A stretch of DNA of 50,000 nucleotides from Symsagittifera roscoffensis (GCF_963678635.1 NW_026970601.1:1-50000), one strand, 5' to 3'. Numbered from the stretch's first letter, positions 29,871 through 39,604 are shown. The notes: generated from the letters alone by a model not told the origin. Program-made: numbers and translations.

Positions 29871-32476
29871 AATTATTAATTTTTCTCCAACTCCTTTTTC
29901 TAGTAATCTCAAATCAAAACATAAACCCTTCTCCTCGTACAGGACCACAAGATTTATTAGTAACACATTACGATTGTGAAGAAAATGAACAAAAAACACT
30001 ACATAAATATGCAATAAATCAAGTATCACAATGTGAAACAGAACCACAAGCTATAGAAACCACAGATGTAATAGCAACACTCTATTCAAAAGCCCGAGCA
30101 ACAACAGTTACAGGTTATAAATTCACAGCAACATTTTCCGAAAAGAAAGTACATTGTTCACAAGTCTCGAACGGAAACAAAAACCGACTTGACCATGAAT
30201 CATTCTATCAGAGTAATATAGAACGTCTTTTACATCTCAATCCCGACGATTGTAAAAGTGAATTACTTAGACTAAACATCACACAAAATAAAAACTCCGC
30301 AAGAAAGTTAGTTAATTTTCAAGTTTTTTCAGACTCTGTACATCAATCACAACTTGAAAGACACCAAGGACATATAAAACTAGACGAAAAATACCCATAT
30401 AACGGCGCACACGGACGATTAACCTATGACCTACACGATAAACATTGGATACCACACATTGGTATAAATGACCCATCAAACTGCAAAGCAGACACAAAAA
30501 ATAAAGGATACCAAGAAATAATGTTTTTCGATTGGAAAATACAACTCGAAAAAATACAACTAACACGAGATTTGTCAGATAATACAATGATCTATCAAGG
30601 AATCCGATTACCTTGTAAAAATTATCAAGGTTATTGCGACCCTACAACGAGAACACAAGCAACCATTGTTTGGTTCCCCGAAGATACATGTACAACAGTT
30701 CAAGTAGCAAAAATACACGCTCGTATGATAAAATTTCACGAAAAATATTTTATACAATCAATTCCATATGAACAAGTCCATCCATCACGAAAACTAAGTT
30801 CAAATTTTAGAAACATAGACAATATAGAAAATAAATTGACACGTTTTCAAATATATCAAGAAACAGAACTTGCATGTAAATACAGGAATCCACTTCACAG
30901 AACACAATACTCTGAAATATTAGTTGAATACGAAAAAGGATTCGACATGACCACTGGAAAAGTAAAAATCGACCCATATGCCACAGGTCATCCTCCAAAC
31001 GAAGGAACATCCTATATACCAGTTAATTTTGAAAAAAGCAACGGACAACCTGGTGGACATCTAAAACCCCATGACACCAGAAGCACACGCTTACAAGAAT
31101 TATCACTAATGAATACTACATATTTCGGTAATATCCACTATGATATTCATTTAGATATGAAACTAGATTATACAATTAGCCGAATTTTTCAAGAAATGTC
31201 ACTCTCCGAATTAGAAACACTACACCAACTATGCGAATTAGAACGAACACAAATATTACAATCACTTGCACTAGCAGTATTAAAAATACCCTATGCAGGA
31301 TACTTATTATCTGGAAATAGATCAAATTTTTTAGACTATGAAGGAAACATCTTATGGTTTTATACTTGTACTAAAAAAGTATCACCACTATACGTTTTTG
31401 AAGATAAACGATGTTATAAAAGAATCCCTATCTTTTATAAGAATAAAGTACATTTCGTGGATACACTTTCACGAAGAACCTATTTCTGGGATACCGCAGT
31501 CCCATGTGGATCAGAAAACAGCCACAATGTAGTACAACTAAACCCTGATGAAAATAAATATTATCTTCTCACTCCATATCCCACATTAATGCAATCACTC
31601 AAAAAATTTTCACCAGAAAGCATTCGCGCTATTGCTCGAAACCCAAATATAGACTTACAATCAATAGGAATCTATTCAAAATCAGATATTCAACATCACA
31701 TTAGAACACAACAATTCCAAGAATTATTAACACAAATGGACACTATACAAAGACAATCAATAGACCAAAATTTACGCAAACTTGCAGAAACCGCAGGATT
31801 TGCCGATATCTACACGCAAGACTATAGCGGATATTTTAAAGACATTAAAGATTATATATATCTAAACGGTGAAAAATACCGTCCCCAAGATATATCACCA
31901 ATTAACATTTTTAGCTTTGTTACACTCAAAAATGAGATCCTCGATTTTCTAGGATGGCCCTACTACATCTTAGAAAAATTGACTATTTTATACGCAATGT
32001 TTAACTTTATTGGATTTCTTTTTTCACTCTTAAAAGGAATCTATAACACATGTGCTATACACACACAAGTCAATAGACAAGCAAGTGTAGCACGCATACT
32101 CTTTGCAGGATTTTTTGGAATCTTTTCTACATCTATAAACAAAATTCTTTTAGACGCACAAATAAAAGAATACAACACAAAAATAGCAACACGACAAAAT
32201 ACATACGACGAAGAACATAACAATGTAGACAAAACGCCAACGGCACCACAATTACCACCCCTACCAAATAACCATCCACTATCCCTAGTCCCACGAAATT
32301 TTCGAAATTTAGCCATCACACATAATCCAAATTTTCGACTCACCACATCACAAAGTCCCATCCAACATATAATGACACACCAGTCACAAGATGATAATAC
32401 TTATGAACAAATTATTGAACAACCCCATACCACCGCTTTTCAGTCTCAAAATAATCATTTTTTTAGCCCACGATGA
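29858..32476 (+). CDS. env: Envelope-like glycoprotein, 872 aa
   Basis: It has an N-terminal signal peptide (MYILKLLIFLQLLFLVIS) and a large Cys-containing ectodomain with many N-x-S/T sites (starting THYDCEENEQKTLHKY, INQVSQCETEP). A strong membrane segment lies at ~705-730 (TILYAMFNFIGFLFSLL), a second hydrophobic stretch at ~745-765 (ILFAGFFGIFSTSI), and a ~105-residue polar, Pro-containing tail. No R-x-(K/R)-R furin-type site was seen. The D-C...Q-C spacing and general layout recall env-like proteins of other invertebrate retroelements, but I cannot assign a fusion-protein class. It would let the element leave the cell; whether it does is inference. The frame is intact. Confidence 0.8.
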   Translation: MYILKLLIFLQLLFLVISNQNINPSPRTGPQDLLVTHYDCEENEQKTLHKYAINQVSQCETEPQAIETTDVIATLYSKARATTVTGYKFTATFSEKKVHCSQVSNGNKNRLDHESFYQSNIERLLHLNPDDCKSELLRLNITQNKNSARKLVNFQVFSDSVHQSQLERHQGHIKLDEKYPYNGAHGRLTYDLHDKHWIPHIGINDPSNCKADTKNKGYQEIMFFDWKIQLEKIQLTRDLSDNTMIYQGIRLPCKNYQGYCDPTTRTQATIVWFPEDTCTTVQVAKIHARMIKFHEKYFIQSIPYEQVHPSRKLSSNFRNIDNIENKLTRFQIYQETELACKYRNPLHRTQYSEILVEYEKGFDMTTGKVKIDPYATGHPPNEGTSYIPVNFEKSNGQPGGHLKPHDTRSTRLQELSLMNTTYFGNIHYDIHLDMKLDYTISRIFQEMSLSELETLHQLCELERTQILQSLALAVLKIPYAGYLLSGNRSNFLDYEGNILWFYTCTKKVSPLYVFEDKRCYKRIPIFYKNKVHFVDTLSRRTYFWDTAVPCGSENSHNVVQLNPDENKYYLLTPYPTLMQSLKKFSPESIRAIARNPNIDLQSIGIYSKSDIQHHIRTQQFQELLTQMDTIQRQSIDQNLRKLAETAGFADIYTQDYSGYFKDIKDYIYLNGEKYRPQDISPINIFSFVTLKNEILDFLGWPYYILEKLTILYAMFNFIGFLFSLLKGIYNTCAIHTQVNRQASVARILFAGFFGIFSTSINKILLDAQIKEYNTKIATRQNTYDEEHNNVDKTPTAPQLPPLPNNHPLSLVPRNFRNLAITHNPNFRLTTSQSPIQHIMTHQSQDDNTYEQIIEQPHTTAFQSQNNHFFSPR

Positions 32477-34278
32477 GCCGCCAACTTGGATCACTACACC
32501 GATCGAATTCCCACCCAACCAATCTTACCTCTCCAATCCCAATAATACCACTTTTTGCTTTTCCGCCACCCGATTTTCCATCTAGTAACGTAACATCAGG
32601 CATGAATTCCGACACTAATTCACACATCTCAGTTTTATATTCCATCTCACAACTCAATAACCCGAATATTGAAACCCCCGATGAATTTGCCGACTCAGAA
32701 CCATCCCCATCCAATAATTTTCATAACTCTTCTAATTTTTCTCAACCCCCTTTTCAACCCATATTATCCAATAACCCTGACCCAATCACTCCCACACCCT
32801 CTTATGCTTCCCAAGTTACCCCAACCTACTCCTCATACCATTCTGACCAATCATCTCATTCTCCAGACACCCCCCGAATCTCCCCAGAGCTAGATAATTT
32901 TATTACCCTCCAACAACAACCCTACCACCTTAATACCCCAACCATAAACCAAATCTCCTCCACTATAAATTCATCCAATCCCCCTACCCCTACACCCTCT
33001 TCAAATTATACTGAATCATTAGCACCATCATCCACATCAACTGAATCTTCACTCAACACTAATAGAGCTTACCGCACTTTTAAAAGAAAGTTCCCCAACC
33101 ATCCTTTCCCAGCAAAACCAGGAACAGCCCGTGAATACATCAACCACCCCAAGCATACTAACACAAAAGAATTTTTAGCCATCACCTTACCCTCATTCCC
33201 ACAATACACCTTAAACACCCCCCACGACACTAACGAAACACGCAACTTTGTAGATGAATACGTTTTAATGCCCACTCTCTCTTGGACCTCATATTATCAT
33301 TTTACTAACCCTCTTTGCTTACCTTTATCTAACACTCACATCGATATAGAGCGAAATACGGACATGCTATATCGACTAACTACACCACTAACACCTAGAC
33401 AATTTACTTACGTTGGATATAAAAAATCACTAAAAACACACACTGCACCTAGAGCTAACGAATATACACTCGAATACTATGATCACAACATCATCAGAGC
33501 TAACCAAGATCAATTCTTAGACGACGATCGCTTCGCTAATCCACAAATTACCGAGAAATTTTTCATCAAGACACCATATATATTTACACTAAACATCTTC
33601 GACCGAAAGTTTGATCACATTATTTCAGAAGCACTAACAGACACACAAGCATACGAAAGTTTTAAAGAACGCTTCCAAATATTTTCACTAACCTTTCATT
33701 TCCTTGCACCACACGAAAGAGATTTACACTGCTCACACGATATTATGTTGCGCACTAAACAAACCCACACATATAGTTATTATCGCTTCATCCAAAATCA
33801 CTTTGACCTACACACACCCTCTAGACAACCACACCATCGCTTTCAATTCATTAATTCCAAATACACTTCACCATTTTTCCTAAATTTCACATATTGCATT
33901 AAAGATACTAACCTTCATGGTATTCTTCGCAATTATGATCCCATAACCCAAATGTACATCTTCTGTCCCATCACCAAGACCTTCAACGCCGAAGAATCCC
34001 GACCCTTCCTTATCCCGCACGAGTTTGTACAACCTATAGAAATCCCAATTTTAGAATTCATCCACAACACTAAATTCAATCACAAATTATATAATCTAAT
34101 CCAAAACACACCTTATGAGTTTGCAGTTGGCACTGAAGAACTAACCACTATTAAGGCACTTCAATTGCTTTGGCCACTGCTTCAGACTAAAAATATCATC
34201 CGCATCTTAGCTAAACTACTAACAACTTCAGAACTAATTCACGACATCTTCCCCCACGGTTTTTTCCCCGACGACTAA
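32473..34278 (+). CDS. ORF-X: 601-aa protein of unknown function downstream of env
   Basis: The ATG overlaps the env stop as ATGA (32473-32476), a classic stop/restart arrangement. Residues 1-~195 are Pro/Ser/Thr/Asn-rich low complexity. A basic patch follows (YRTFKRKFPNHPF, ~198-210). Residues ~210-601 look folded, with aromatic/hydrophobic strands (FVDEYVLMPTLSWTSYYHF, FQIFSLTFHFLAPHERDLHC, FFLNFTYCIKDTNLHGILRN) and an acidic-aromatic end (DIFPHGFFPDD). No signal peptide or membrane segment. The frame is fully open over 1.8 kb, which argues strongly for selection. No domain is recognised. Most gypsy elements have nothing here. Confidence 0.75.
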   Translation: MSRQLGSLHRSNSHPTNLTSPIPIIPLFAFPPPDFPSSNVTSGMNSDTNSHISVLYSISQLNNPNIETPDEFADSEPSPSNNFHNSSNFSQPPFQPILSNNPDPITPTPSYASQVTPTYSSYHSDQSSHSPDTPRISPELDNFITLQQQPYHLNTPTINQISSTINSSNPPTPTPSSNYTESLAPSSTSTESSLNTNRAYRTFKRKFPNHPFPAKPGTAREYINHPKHTNTKEFLAITLPSFPQYTLNTPHDTNETRNFVDEYVLMPTLSWTSYYHFTNPLCLPLSNTHIDIERNTDMLYRLTTPLTPRQFTYVGYKKSLKTHTAPRANEYTLEYYDHNIIRANQDQFLDDDRFANPQITEKFFIKTPYIFTLNIFDRKFDHIISEALTDTQAYESFKERFQIFSLTFHFLAPHERDLHCSHDIMLRTKQTHTYSYYRFIQNHFDLHTPSRQPHHRFQFINSKYTSPFFLNFTYCIKDTNLHGILRNYDPITQMYIFCPITKTFNAEESRPFLIPHEFVQPIEIPILEFIHNTKFNHKLYNLIQNTPYEFAVGTEELTTIKALQLLWPLLQTKNIIRILAKLLTTSELIHDIFPHGFFPDD

Positions 34279-34281
34279 CAG

Positions 34282-34360
34282 GTAAGTATGAATTAAATGA
34301 ATATTACTAACTAATTAAAATATTAAAAAACTCACCATACTTTATCCATGTTTTCTTTAG
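34282..34360 (+). other. Canonical 79-nt intron just after the ORF-X stop
   Basis: CAG/GTAAGTATG (donor, GT at 34282) lies four bases after the TAA of ORF-X. TACTAAC (34305-34311) is a consensus branch site, and ATGTTTTCTTTAG ends at 34360. All three splice signals are near-perfect. It is in the 3' untranslated region of ORF-X. The acceptor could also be used from upstream donors. Confidence 0.65.
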
Positions 34361-35837
34361 ATTTTTAGCCTTCATCCGACGATCACCTAAAAAAACCACA
34401 AAAAACAAATAAAGATCGCAAATTTCATCAAACAGATTTCAACAATTCTATTAATCTCTTACACTTATAAATTTATAAATTTAATACCAATGCAGTAAAT
34501 TCATTTCTAAAATTTTCCCCACAAGCAGTAAATCTAATTATGATGAAAATTTGTAACTTAAAATTCCCCCATAACTAGCAGTAAATTTCCAAATTCTATG
34601 CAGTAAATTAATAAAATGCAAATGCAGTACTAACCTTTTGACATTCTCATTTATTCGCACAGAAATTCTATCCACACTCGCACAGCTCGCCCACGAAGAA
34701 TTGTTTAAAATAATGAATTTCAGTTTCAAGTTTTCACACTCAACAACTCTAACATATAATAACATGTTTCAAACTTTCCTTTAACCCGGTTGGAAAGGAA
34801 TCATATACTAAACAAAACTAACCAACGCAGCTTACTAAATACCACAAATCATAGAATAACAGTATGACTAAGAAAAGGAAACCAACGGTACCCAAACCGG
34901 ATTAACCCAGTTTAAAACTGGATAATTTATTCTTTTGAAGACTATTATAAAGTCTAAGAAAGAAATAATAAAACACAAAAAAGTCGAAAGACAAACCCAT
35001 ACCACGAACAATTTGCTTTTTGGAAAAAGGACATAACCAACAAGACATAAGAAAAACCACAACAAACCCAACATAAAACGTTGTCACATAACAGGACCCC
35101 TCACAAAAACCGCATGAAATCATACTCCCACTCCTGGCCTAACCCACCAGGAAGGACGTCCTGAGCATGCTCTATAGCCGGCCTAACCCACCGCGCTACA
35201 TCCACGCTTTGTGACCACACCTCTATTTTTAATAAGAGCTACTCAAGTGTGAGTAACTCTTCAAAATAACCGAACTAAAACAAAACAACTAACTAAAATC
35301 ATAATTAAAAAATATTAAACTAATAAATGTTTTATAAAATGTAAATTACATTATGCAATACATAGATCAGAATACAACACCAAGGACGAACATCTAAAGA
35401 CAAAACGACCCCACTACACTCGAGAGAGAATGACCAACCACAATCGATATGCCACTCACAATCACAACTCAAAGGATTTAGAGTACGACTTGACTTCGCA
35501 GAAAAGGACTTCATTGAACTAGACCAATGACCACCTCGATGTTCAAGTATACGTACAGATCCGAGTAACCAGGCATCCCCTCCACGCACAATCTCCACGC
35601 AGAACAGAAAAACCTGACATAGCAAACCATTCTGAAATCAGATTTGAGTTTGTTGCAAAGACTTAGTCGTTGTCACTAGAAGACACAACGTCTTATGTCG
35701 CTAACTCCAGCTTCCTGGAACTTCTTTAACAAAGAGGAAACAGAAGAAATATGATGTTCGCCAAACACCAACGTCCATCATCCATCCTTCGAATTGCAGA
35801 AGAACTATTCTAAAAAACTCTGTAAAACCCGGATGGG
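34361..35837 (+). other. 3' non-coding region of element A
   Basis: There are no long ORFs on the coding strand. Short repeats of GCAGTAAAT(T) occur at 34491, 34526, 34579 and 34599. From 34668 it aligns with the old copy at 5655. It contains the conserved palindrome string (35154-35182) preceded by a small hairpin CCTGG...CCAGG (35134-35152). It ends in a weak polypurine stretch (GGATGGG, 35831-35837) next to the 3' LTR. Confidence 0.7.
35154..35182 (+). promoter_or_regulatory. Conserved string of three palindromes (intact copy)
   Basis: GGACGTCC (35154-35161), T, GAGCATGCTC (35163-35172), TATA, GCCGGC (35177-35182). It is identical in the diverged old copy at 6141-6169. Candidate for an RNA structure (export, dimerisation, stability) or a protein-binding DNA site. 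Confidence 0.6.
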
Positions 35838-36247
35838 TGGAACCTGATCTAGACTACATTTTATGATTGGATAATTTAGATATTTTACCAATGTAAAGTA
35901 TTTAATATTAACCAATCATGATCCATCTAACTAACAACCCACTTATTTGTAAGTGCTGAAGTTACTTGTAATTTCAGCACCAGAGAGATTTGAATTTAAC
36001 TTAGAAATTAGTTGGACTCTCCCGAGCACTTCAGCAGCCGCAATAAACCAGTATACCCTAGATCTATTGAGCCTAGCAGAGACTAGTTAAACAACCTGAG
36101 ACTAGATAGTATAAGAGTAAGATTAGGATCGGTATTAGACTAAGAAGTTGCACGAATCTATCCGGCCGAAAATAAGATAGCGTGACGAGCAGACGGTGTA
36201 CCCTATCCGAAATTACTCTATGAGTTAACCAACTCGGTCCTAACTCA
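35838..36247 (+). repeat. 3' LTR of element A
   Basis: 410 bp, identical to the 5' LTR except T at 35946 (A at 17494). Polyadenylation signal AATAAA at 36042-36047. Flanked by CTTG. Confidence 0.95.
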
Positions 36248-36251
36248 CTTG
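36248..36251 (+). repeat. Target-site duplication, right (CTTG)
   Basis: Matches 17382-17385. Confidence 0.85.
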
Positions 36252-37077
36252 GTTCATAATGAGTTCAAATTTCTAAACGTCTTTAGCACACTTAGTCTGG
36301 AGGCAACGGTTTCGCCTGGGGTGGAAAAAATCTGAGTTCGAATCTGACCAGGTCATTTTTCCTCCTATGGGAAATGTTCCGTTTTAAAAAAAATCTCGGC
36401 TTAATTTTTGTCTGCTTTTGTTTTGTCTGCTTAGTAGCCACATCCTAAGAGTTTTTTGCTGCATGCAGATTTTGTTGTTGCTGTTTTTCTTGTTTTCATT
36501 TACTCCTGCAGTTTGAAGTTTAACTAGCCTTGATTTTGTATAATTTCCTTTCTTTTTGATTTTTTTCAAGATTGCAAAAAAGGTTAAAAATCTCAAAAAA
36601 GAATTCATACTTCGAAATTCTTAATGACGACAATTTTTTTTGCTCAAAAAGTGTTTTTGAGTTTTCAGTAAATGCCTTCAAATGGGTTTCTGGACGTGTT
36701 TTTCAAGAACATATCATCATTCCAGGCAACTTTTTAAAGTTTTTTAGTTGTGGTTTGTTCGAAAAGTTTTACAATTCCTTACGACTTAGTGGCGCTTCTT
36801 TTCTGGTCTGCTAGCTTGGAATGATACTTTTGTGGTATCGCAAATGATGCAAGGCTCCGCGTCTTATTAAAGTTTATTTTAAATGCCCCTAGGCGATTAA
36901 AATTTTGCGCTACTTTTATTAGCGTTGAACGGCTAGTTGTGGACAATACGGACTTTGTTGCGGCTGCGCGGTTTCGGCAAAGCATTCTGAATTGCGCTTC
37001 TCTTTTGAATGCAATTGAACAAGCGGATTCTTCGTTTCAATTCTGTACATGTTTCTTTAATGCGATACAAAATTCAA
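36252..37077. other. Right flank of element A; weak exon candidate
   Basis: Mostly non-coding. A minus-strand frame at about 36790-36985 ends at a donor-like GTAAGG and contains RSLASFAIPQKYHSKLADQ. It could be an upstream exon of the protease-like gene whose last exon is at 16875-17050, but similarity to a protease is not visible. A GAGTTCGAATC at 36331 resembles a tRNA B box without a matching tRNA fold. Confidence 0.3.
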
Positions 37078-38155
37078 ACAAGACTGCTCGTATCAAGGCG
37101 AAGCCCTGAATGTTCCGACTGCCTTTAAAGGTTTATGGAGCAGTAATAACTTCAAAAAAATAAATGTAATAAAACAAAATGAAAATGTTTTTTTTTCTAA
37201 AATTTGAAATTTTTTATAAAAATCATCACCCCACACGCCATATTAAGTACAAAAATATAAAATTTGCTTCTTGTAACAAATCAAATATGGCAAATAGGCT
37301 TCTTTCAACCAATTTGGAACAATTTCTAAGACGGATTAACTCTCCGCTTACGCGTTAATAGCGCGAAATATATCGCGCGTTAAATGTCTCAATTTGGCCA
37401 AAAAATGGCAAGCTTTAAACCACCATAACTTTACGAAAAATGATCACAGGTGAAATATCTTTTCAAATTTGAGCTCATGACAACAATACATTTCGAATGA
37501 AATTTAAAAAAATTCGTCAAAATGGCTCGAAATTTGTCGAAATTTGTCTGAAGGAAAAAAAACCCACCCCGAGCATAAATATTCCGTTACTTTCGTATCG
37601 AAAGTCGGAACAACAAGACTGCTCGTATCAAGGCAAAGCCCTGAATGATCCGACTGCCTTTTAAGGTTTATGGAGCAGCAGTAATAACATAAAAAATTAA
37701 ATGAAATAAAATAAATTGACAATTTTTTTTTCTTAAATTTGAAATTTTTCATGGAAATCATCACCCCACACGCAAGATCAAGTACAAAAAGAAAGATTTC
37801 GTTCCTTGTAACAAATCAATGACATCAAATAAGCTTCGTTCAACCGATTTGGAACGATTTATAAGACGGAATAAACCTCCGCTTACGCGTTAATAGCGCG
37901 AATTATATCGCGCGTTAACTGTCCCAAATTTGTCAAAATGGCCAAAATGGCAATCTTTATACCCTCATAACTTCACAAAAAATGATCCCAGGTGAAATAC
38001 TTTTTCAATTTTAGGCTCAGGACAACAATACTTTTTGATTGATACAAGAAAATTCCGTCAAAAAAGGCTAGTTAAAAAGTCGAAATTTGTCTGAAGAAAA
38101 AAAAACCCACCCCGAGCACAAATATTCCGTAACTTTCGTATCGAAAGTGAGAACC
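37078..38155. repeat. Tandem duplication, two ~535-bp units
   Basis: ACAAGACTGCTCGTATCAAG starts at 37078 and again at 37613 (offset 535). Both units keep the same order of landmarks: CCCTGAATG-TCCGACTGCC, CATCACCCCACACGC, CGCTTACGCGTTAATAGCGC, AAACCCACCCCGAGCA, and CTTTCGTATCGAAAGT. They differ by scattered substitutions and small indels. Each unit has a GCGCGA...TCGCGC hairpin and a CTTTCGTATCGAAAG palindrome. No coding is supported. Possibly satellite or an unrecognised non-autonomous element. Confidence 0.85.
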
Positions 38156-38384
38156 AAAACGGAACGGTCAAAAAAGTAAATAATTTAAAGCTAAACATTT
38201 TGGTCAATTTGACGGAAAGAAAAAAATATGTGGCCGCTGCGCTGTCCTTTTTGTCAATTTAAACAAATTAGGATAGTTTTATTCTATTTGAGATTCTTAA
38301 AATTCTAAATGGTGATCGACATGAAAAAGACTATCGACTATCAATTGTAAAAAATTGAAATAAGAAAACTATCTCGTGAAAAAT

Positions 38385-38625
38385 CTTTATCAACAAAACT
38401 ATGACGTGAGAAATCTTAATTCACAAAATTTTTAGTTGAAAAACTTTAATTAACAAAACTATGACGTGATAAATCTTAATTCACAAAATTTTTAGTTGAA
38501 AAACTTTAATTAACAAAACTTTTGCATGAAAAATCTTAATTGACAAAAGTCTGGAGTTAAAAATGTAACTAACAAAACTTATACGTGAAAATTTCTAATT
38601 GACAAAATATCGCGTGAAAAAATTT
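38385..38625. repeat. Minisatellite with ~30-bp units (site 1)
   Basis: About eight imperfect units follow the pattern ACAAAACTATGACGTGAAAA plus TCTTAATT. The same family recurs at 41965-42110. Confidence 0.8.
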
Positions 38626-38629
38626 AACT

Positions 38630-38999
38630 AGGGGCCCAGCTGAAAGCTGGAGAGACCTGTTTGATTATTTTAATATTGATTATTTTAAAAATGTTTTAAA
38701 ATTTCAGGTTTCTCAAGTCGATAGCGCCCTTCCTACGCAAAAAAGTGAAAGAGAAGCTTATGCATTCATTGGTAACGCTTTGGTAAAAAGTTTTCATGAG
38801 GGAACTTTTCAAGTCCATAGGTGTTTCCCTAGACAATAGGGGCCCAGCTGGAAGCTGGAGAGACCTGTTTGGTTATTTCAGAAAAAACGTTATACAAATT
38901 TTTGATGAAATCAAATTAGCTAGCGCTGTTTGTTTAATTGAAAAAACGAGTTTGAAAAAATGTGGGTGGGGGTGTAAGCTTAGCGAAATCGCAGATTGA
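38630..38999 (+). CDS. Duplicated exon-like cassette (RGPAxSWRDLFxYF)
   Basis: Two 34-bp near-identical blocks (38630 and 38838) encode RGPAESWRDLFDYF and RGPAGSWRDLFGYF, each opening a plausible reading frame but in different phases. Between them a TTTCAG at 38702-38707 precedes VSQVDSALPTQKSEREAYAF. The second copy continues to TGA at 38997-38999 with FDEIKLASAVCLIEKTSLKK. This may be the remains of a locally duplicated gene. Family unknown. Confidence 0.3.
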
Positions 39000-39036
39000 T
39001 TTCGGATGAGTTTTGTAAACTAATGTAGCAAGGTAA

Positions 39037-39222
39037 TTGTGTGCATCACTCTGCCAGAATTGTTATACAATTCTGCCCAGGGAGCGGGACGAAGACCCGG
39101 ATGCACTTTGCAAAAAAGTAGCCGGTTTCTGTCGAAATAGCACAAAAACTTCCGACCCAATGAATTATTTTAAATCAATTTCCGTTAAATTCAAGTTGCG
39201 ACGGTTGTTTATCTTAGTGTGA
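39037..39222 (+). CDS. Possible exon with paired cysteines
   Basis: The frame contains SLCQNCYTILPRERDED, then ALCKKVAGFCRNS (C-x-x-C and C-x6-C spacing, possibly a small zinc site), and ends in TGA after LRRLFILV. A splice-acceptor-like CACTCTGCCAG lies inside its start (39057). Directly downstream of the duplicated cassette, so perhaps the same gene. Weak evidence. Confidence 0.25.
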   Translation: MCASLCQNCYTILPRERDEDPDALCKKVAGFCRNSTKTSDPMNYFKSISVKFKLRRLFILV

Positions 39223-39604
39223 ATAGAAGATGAATAAAATGAATAAAACTTTAAAAAAAAAACAGTGGAACAAAATTTCGAGAAAAAAATCAAAAATATT
39301 CAATTTTTTTTTCAATTGTTTTTTTTTTCAATTCATTTTGAGGCAAAATGTTGTCATGTTTATCTAAGTTGCTATCTGTCAAAATTTTACAATTTGTTTG
39401 ACATTTTTTCATCATCACGCTAAGAACAACAAACAACGCAATTTGAAAATTGAGAATTTTTTGCGTATTTTCATAGTTCCCCTCTCACCGAACAGAGAGT
39501 CCGCCTTTTGGTATTTTTTAATGAAATCCATTTTAGACCGGTTAACACTGAATAAATCTGAAATCGCAAACAATACAACAGTGGAAAACTTCCACAGCTA
39601 TACA

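Larger units (their letters stand above)
17386..36247 (+). mobile_element. Element A: giant env-bearing Ty3/gypsy (retrovirus-like) element, nearly intact
   Basis: It has two 410-bp LTRs with one difference, a CTTG target duplication, a primer-binding site, gag, pol (PR-RT-RH-IN, the Ty3/gypsy/retrovirus order), env, and several extra ORFs, all on the plus strand. At 18,862 bp it is roughly two to three times the length of usual Ty3/gypsy elements (5-9 kb). The coding strand is strikingly A-rich and G-poor through gag, pol and env, unlike the flanks. The single LTR difference implies a very recent insertion. The only evident defect is the in-frame TGA at 23182 in the protease active site. Confidence 0.95.

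Noticed and set aside
35104-35210. tRNA-like reading of the palindrome region on the minus strand (GTAGCGCGGTGGGTTAGG)
   Set aside because: It resembles a D-arm/A box, but no T-arm with TTCG follows and the cloverleaf fails. The palindromes are reported instead.
36296-36356. Possible tRNA or tRNA-derived SINE (GAGTTCGAATC B-box-like)
   Set aside because: The T-arm cannot pair and no A box or cloverleaf can be drawn around it.
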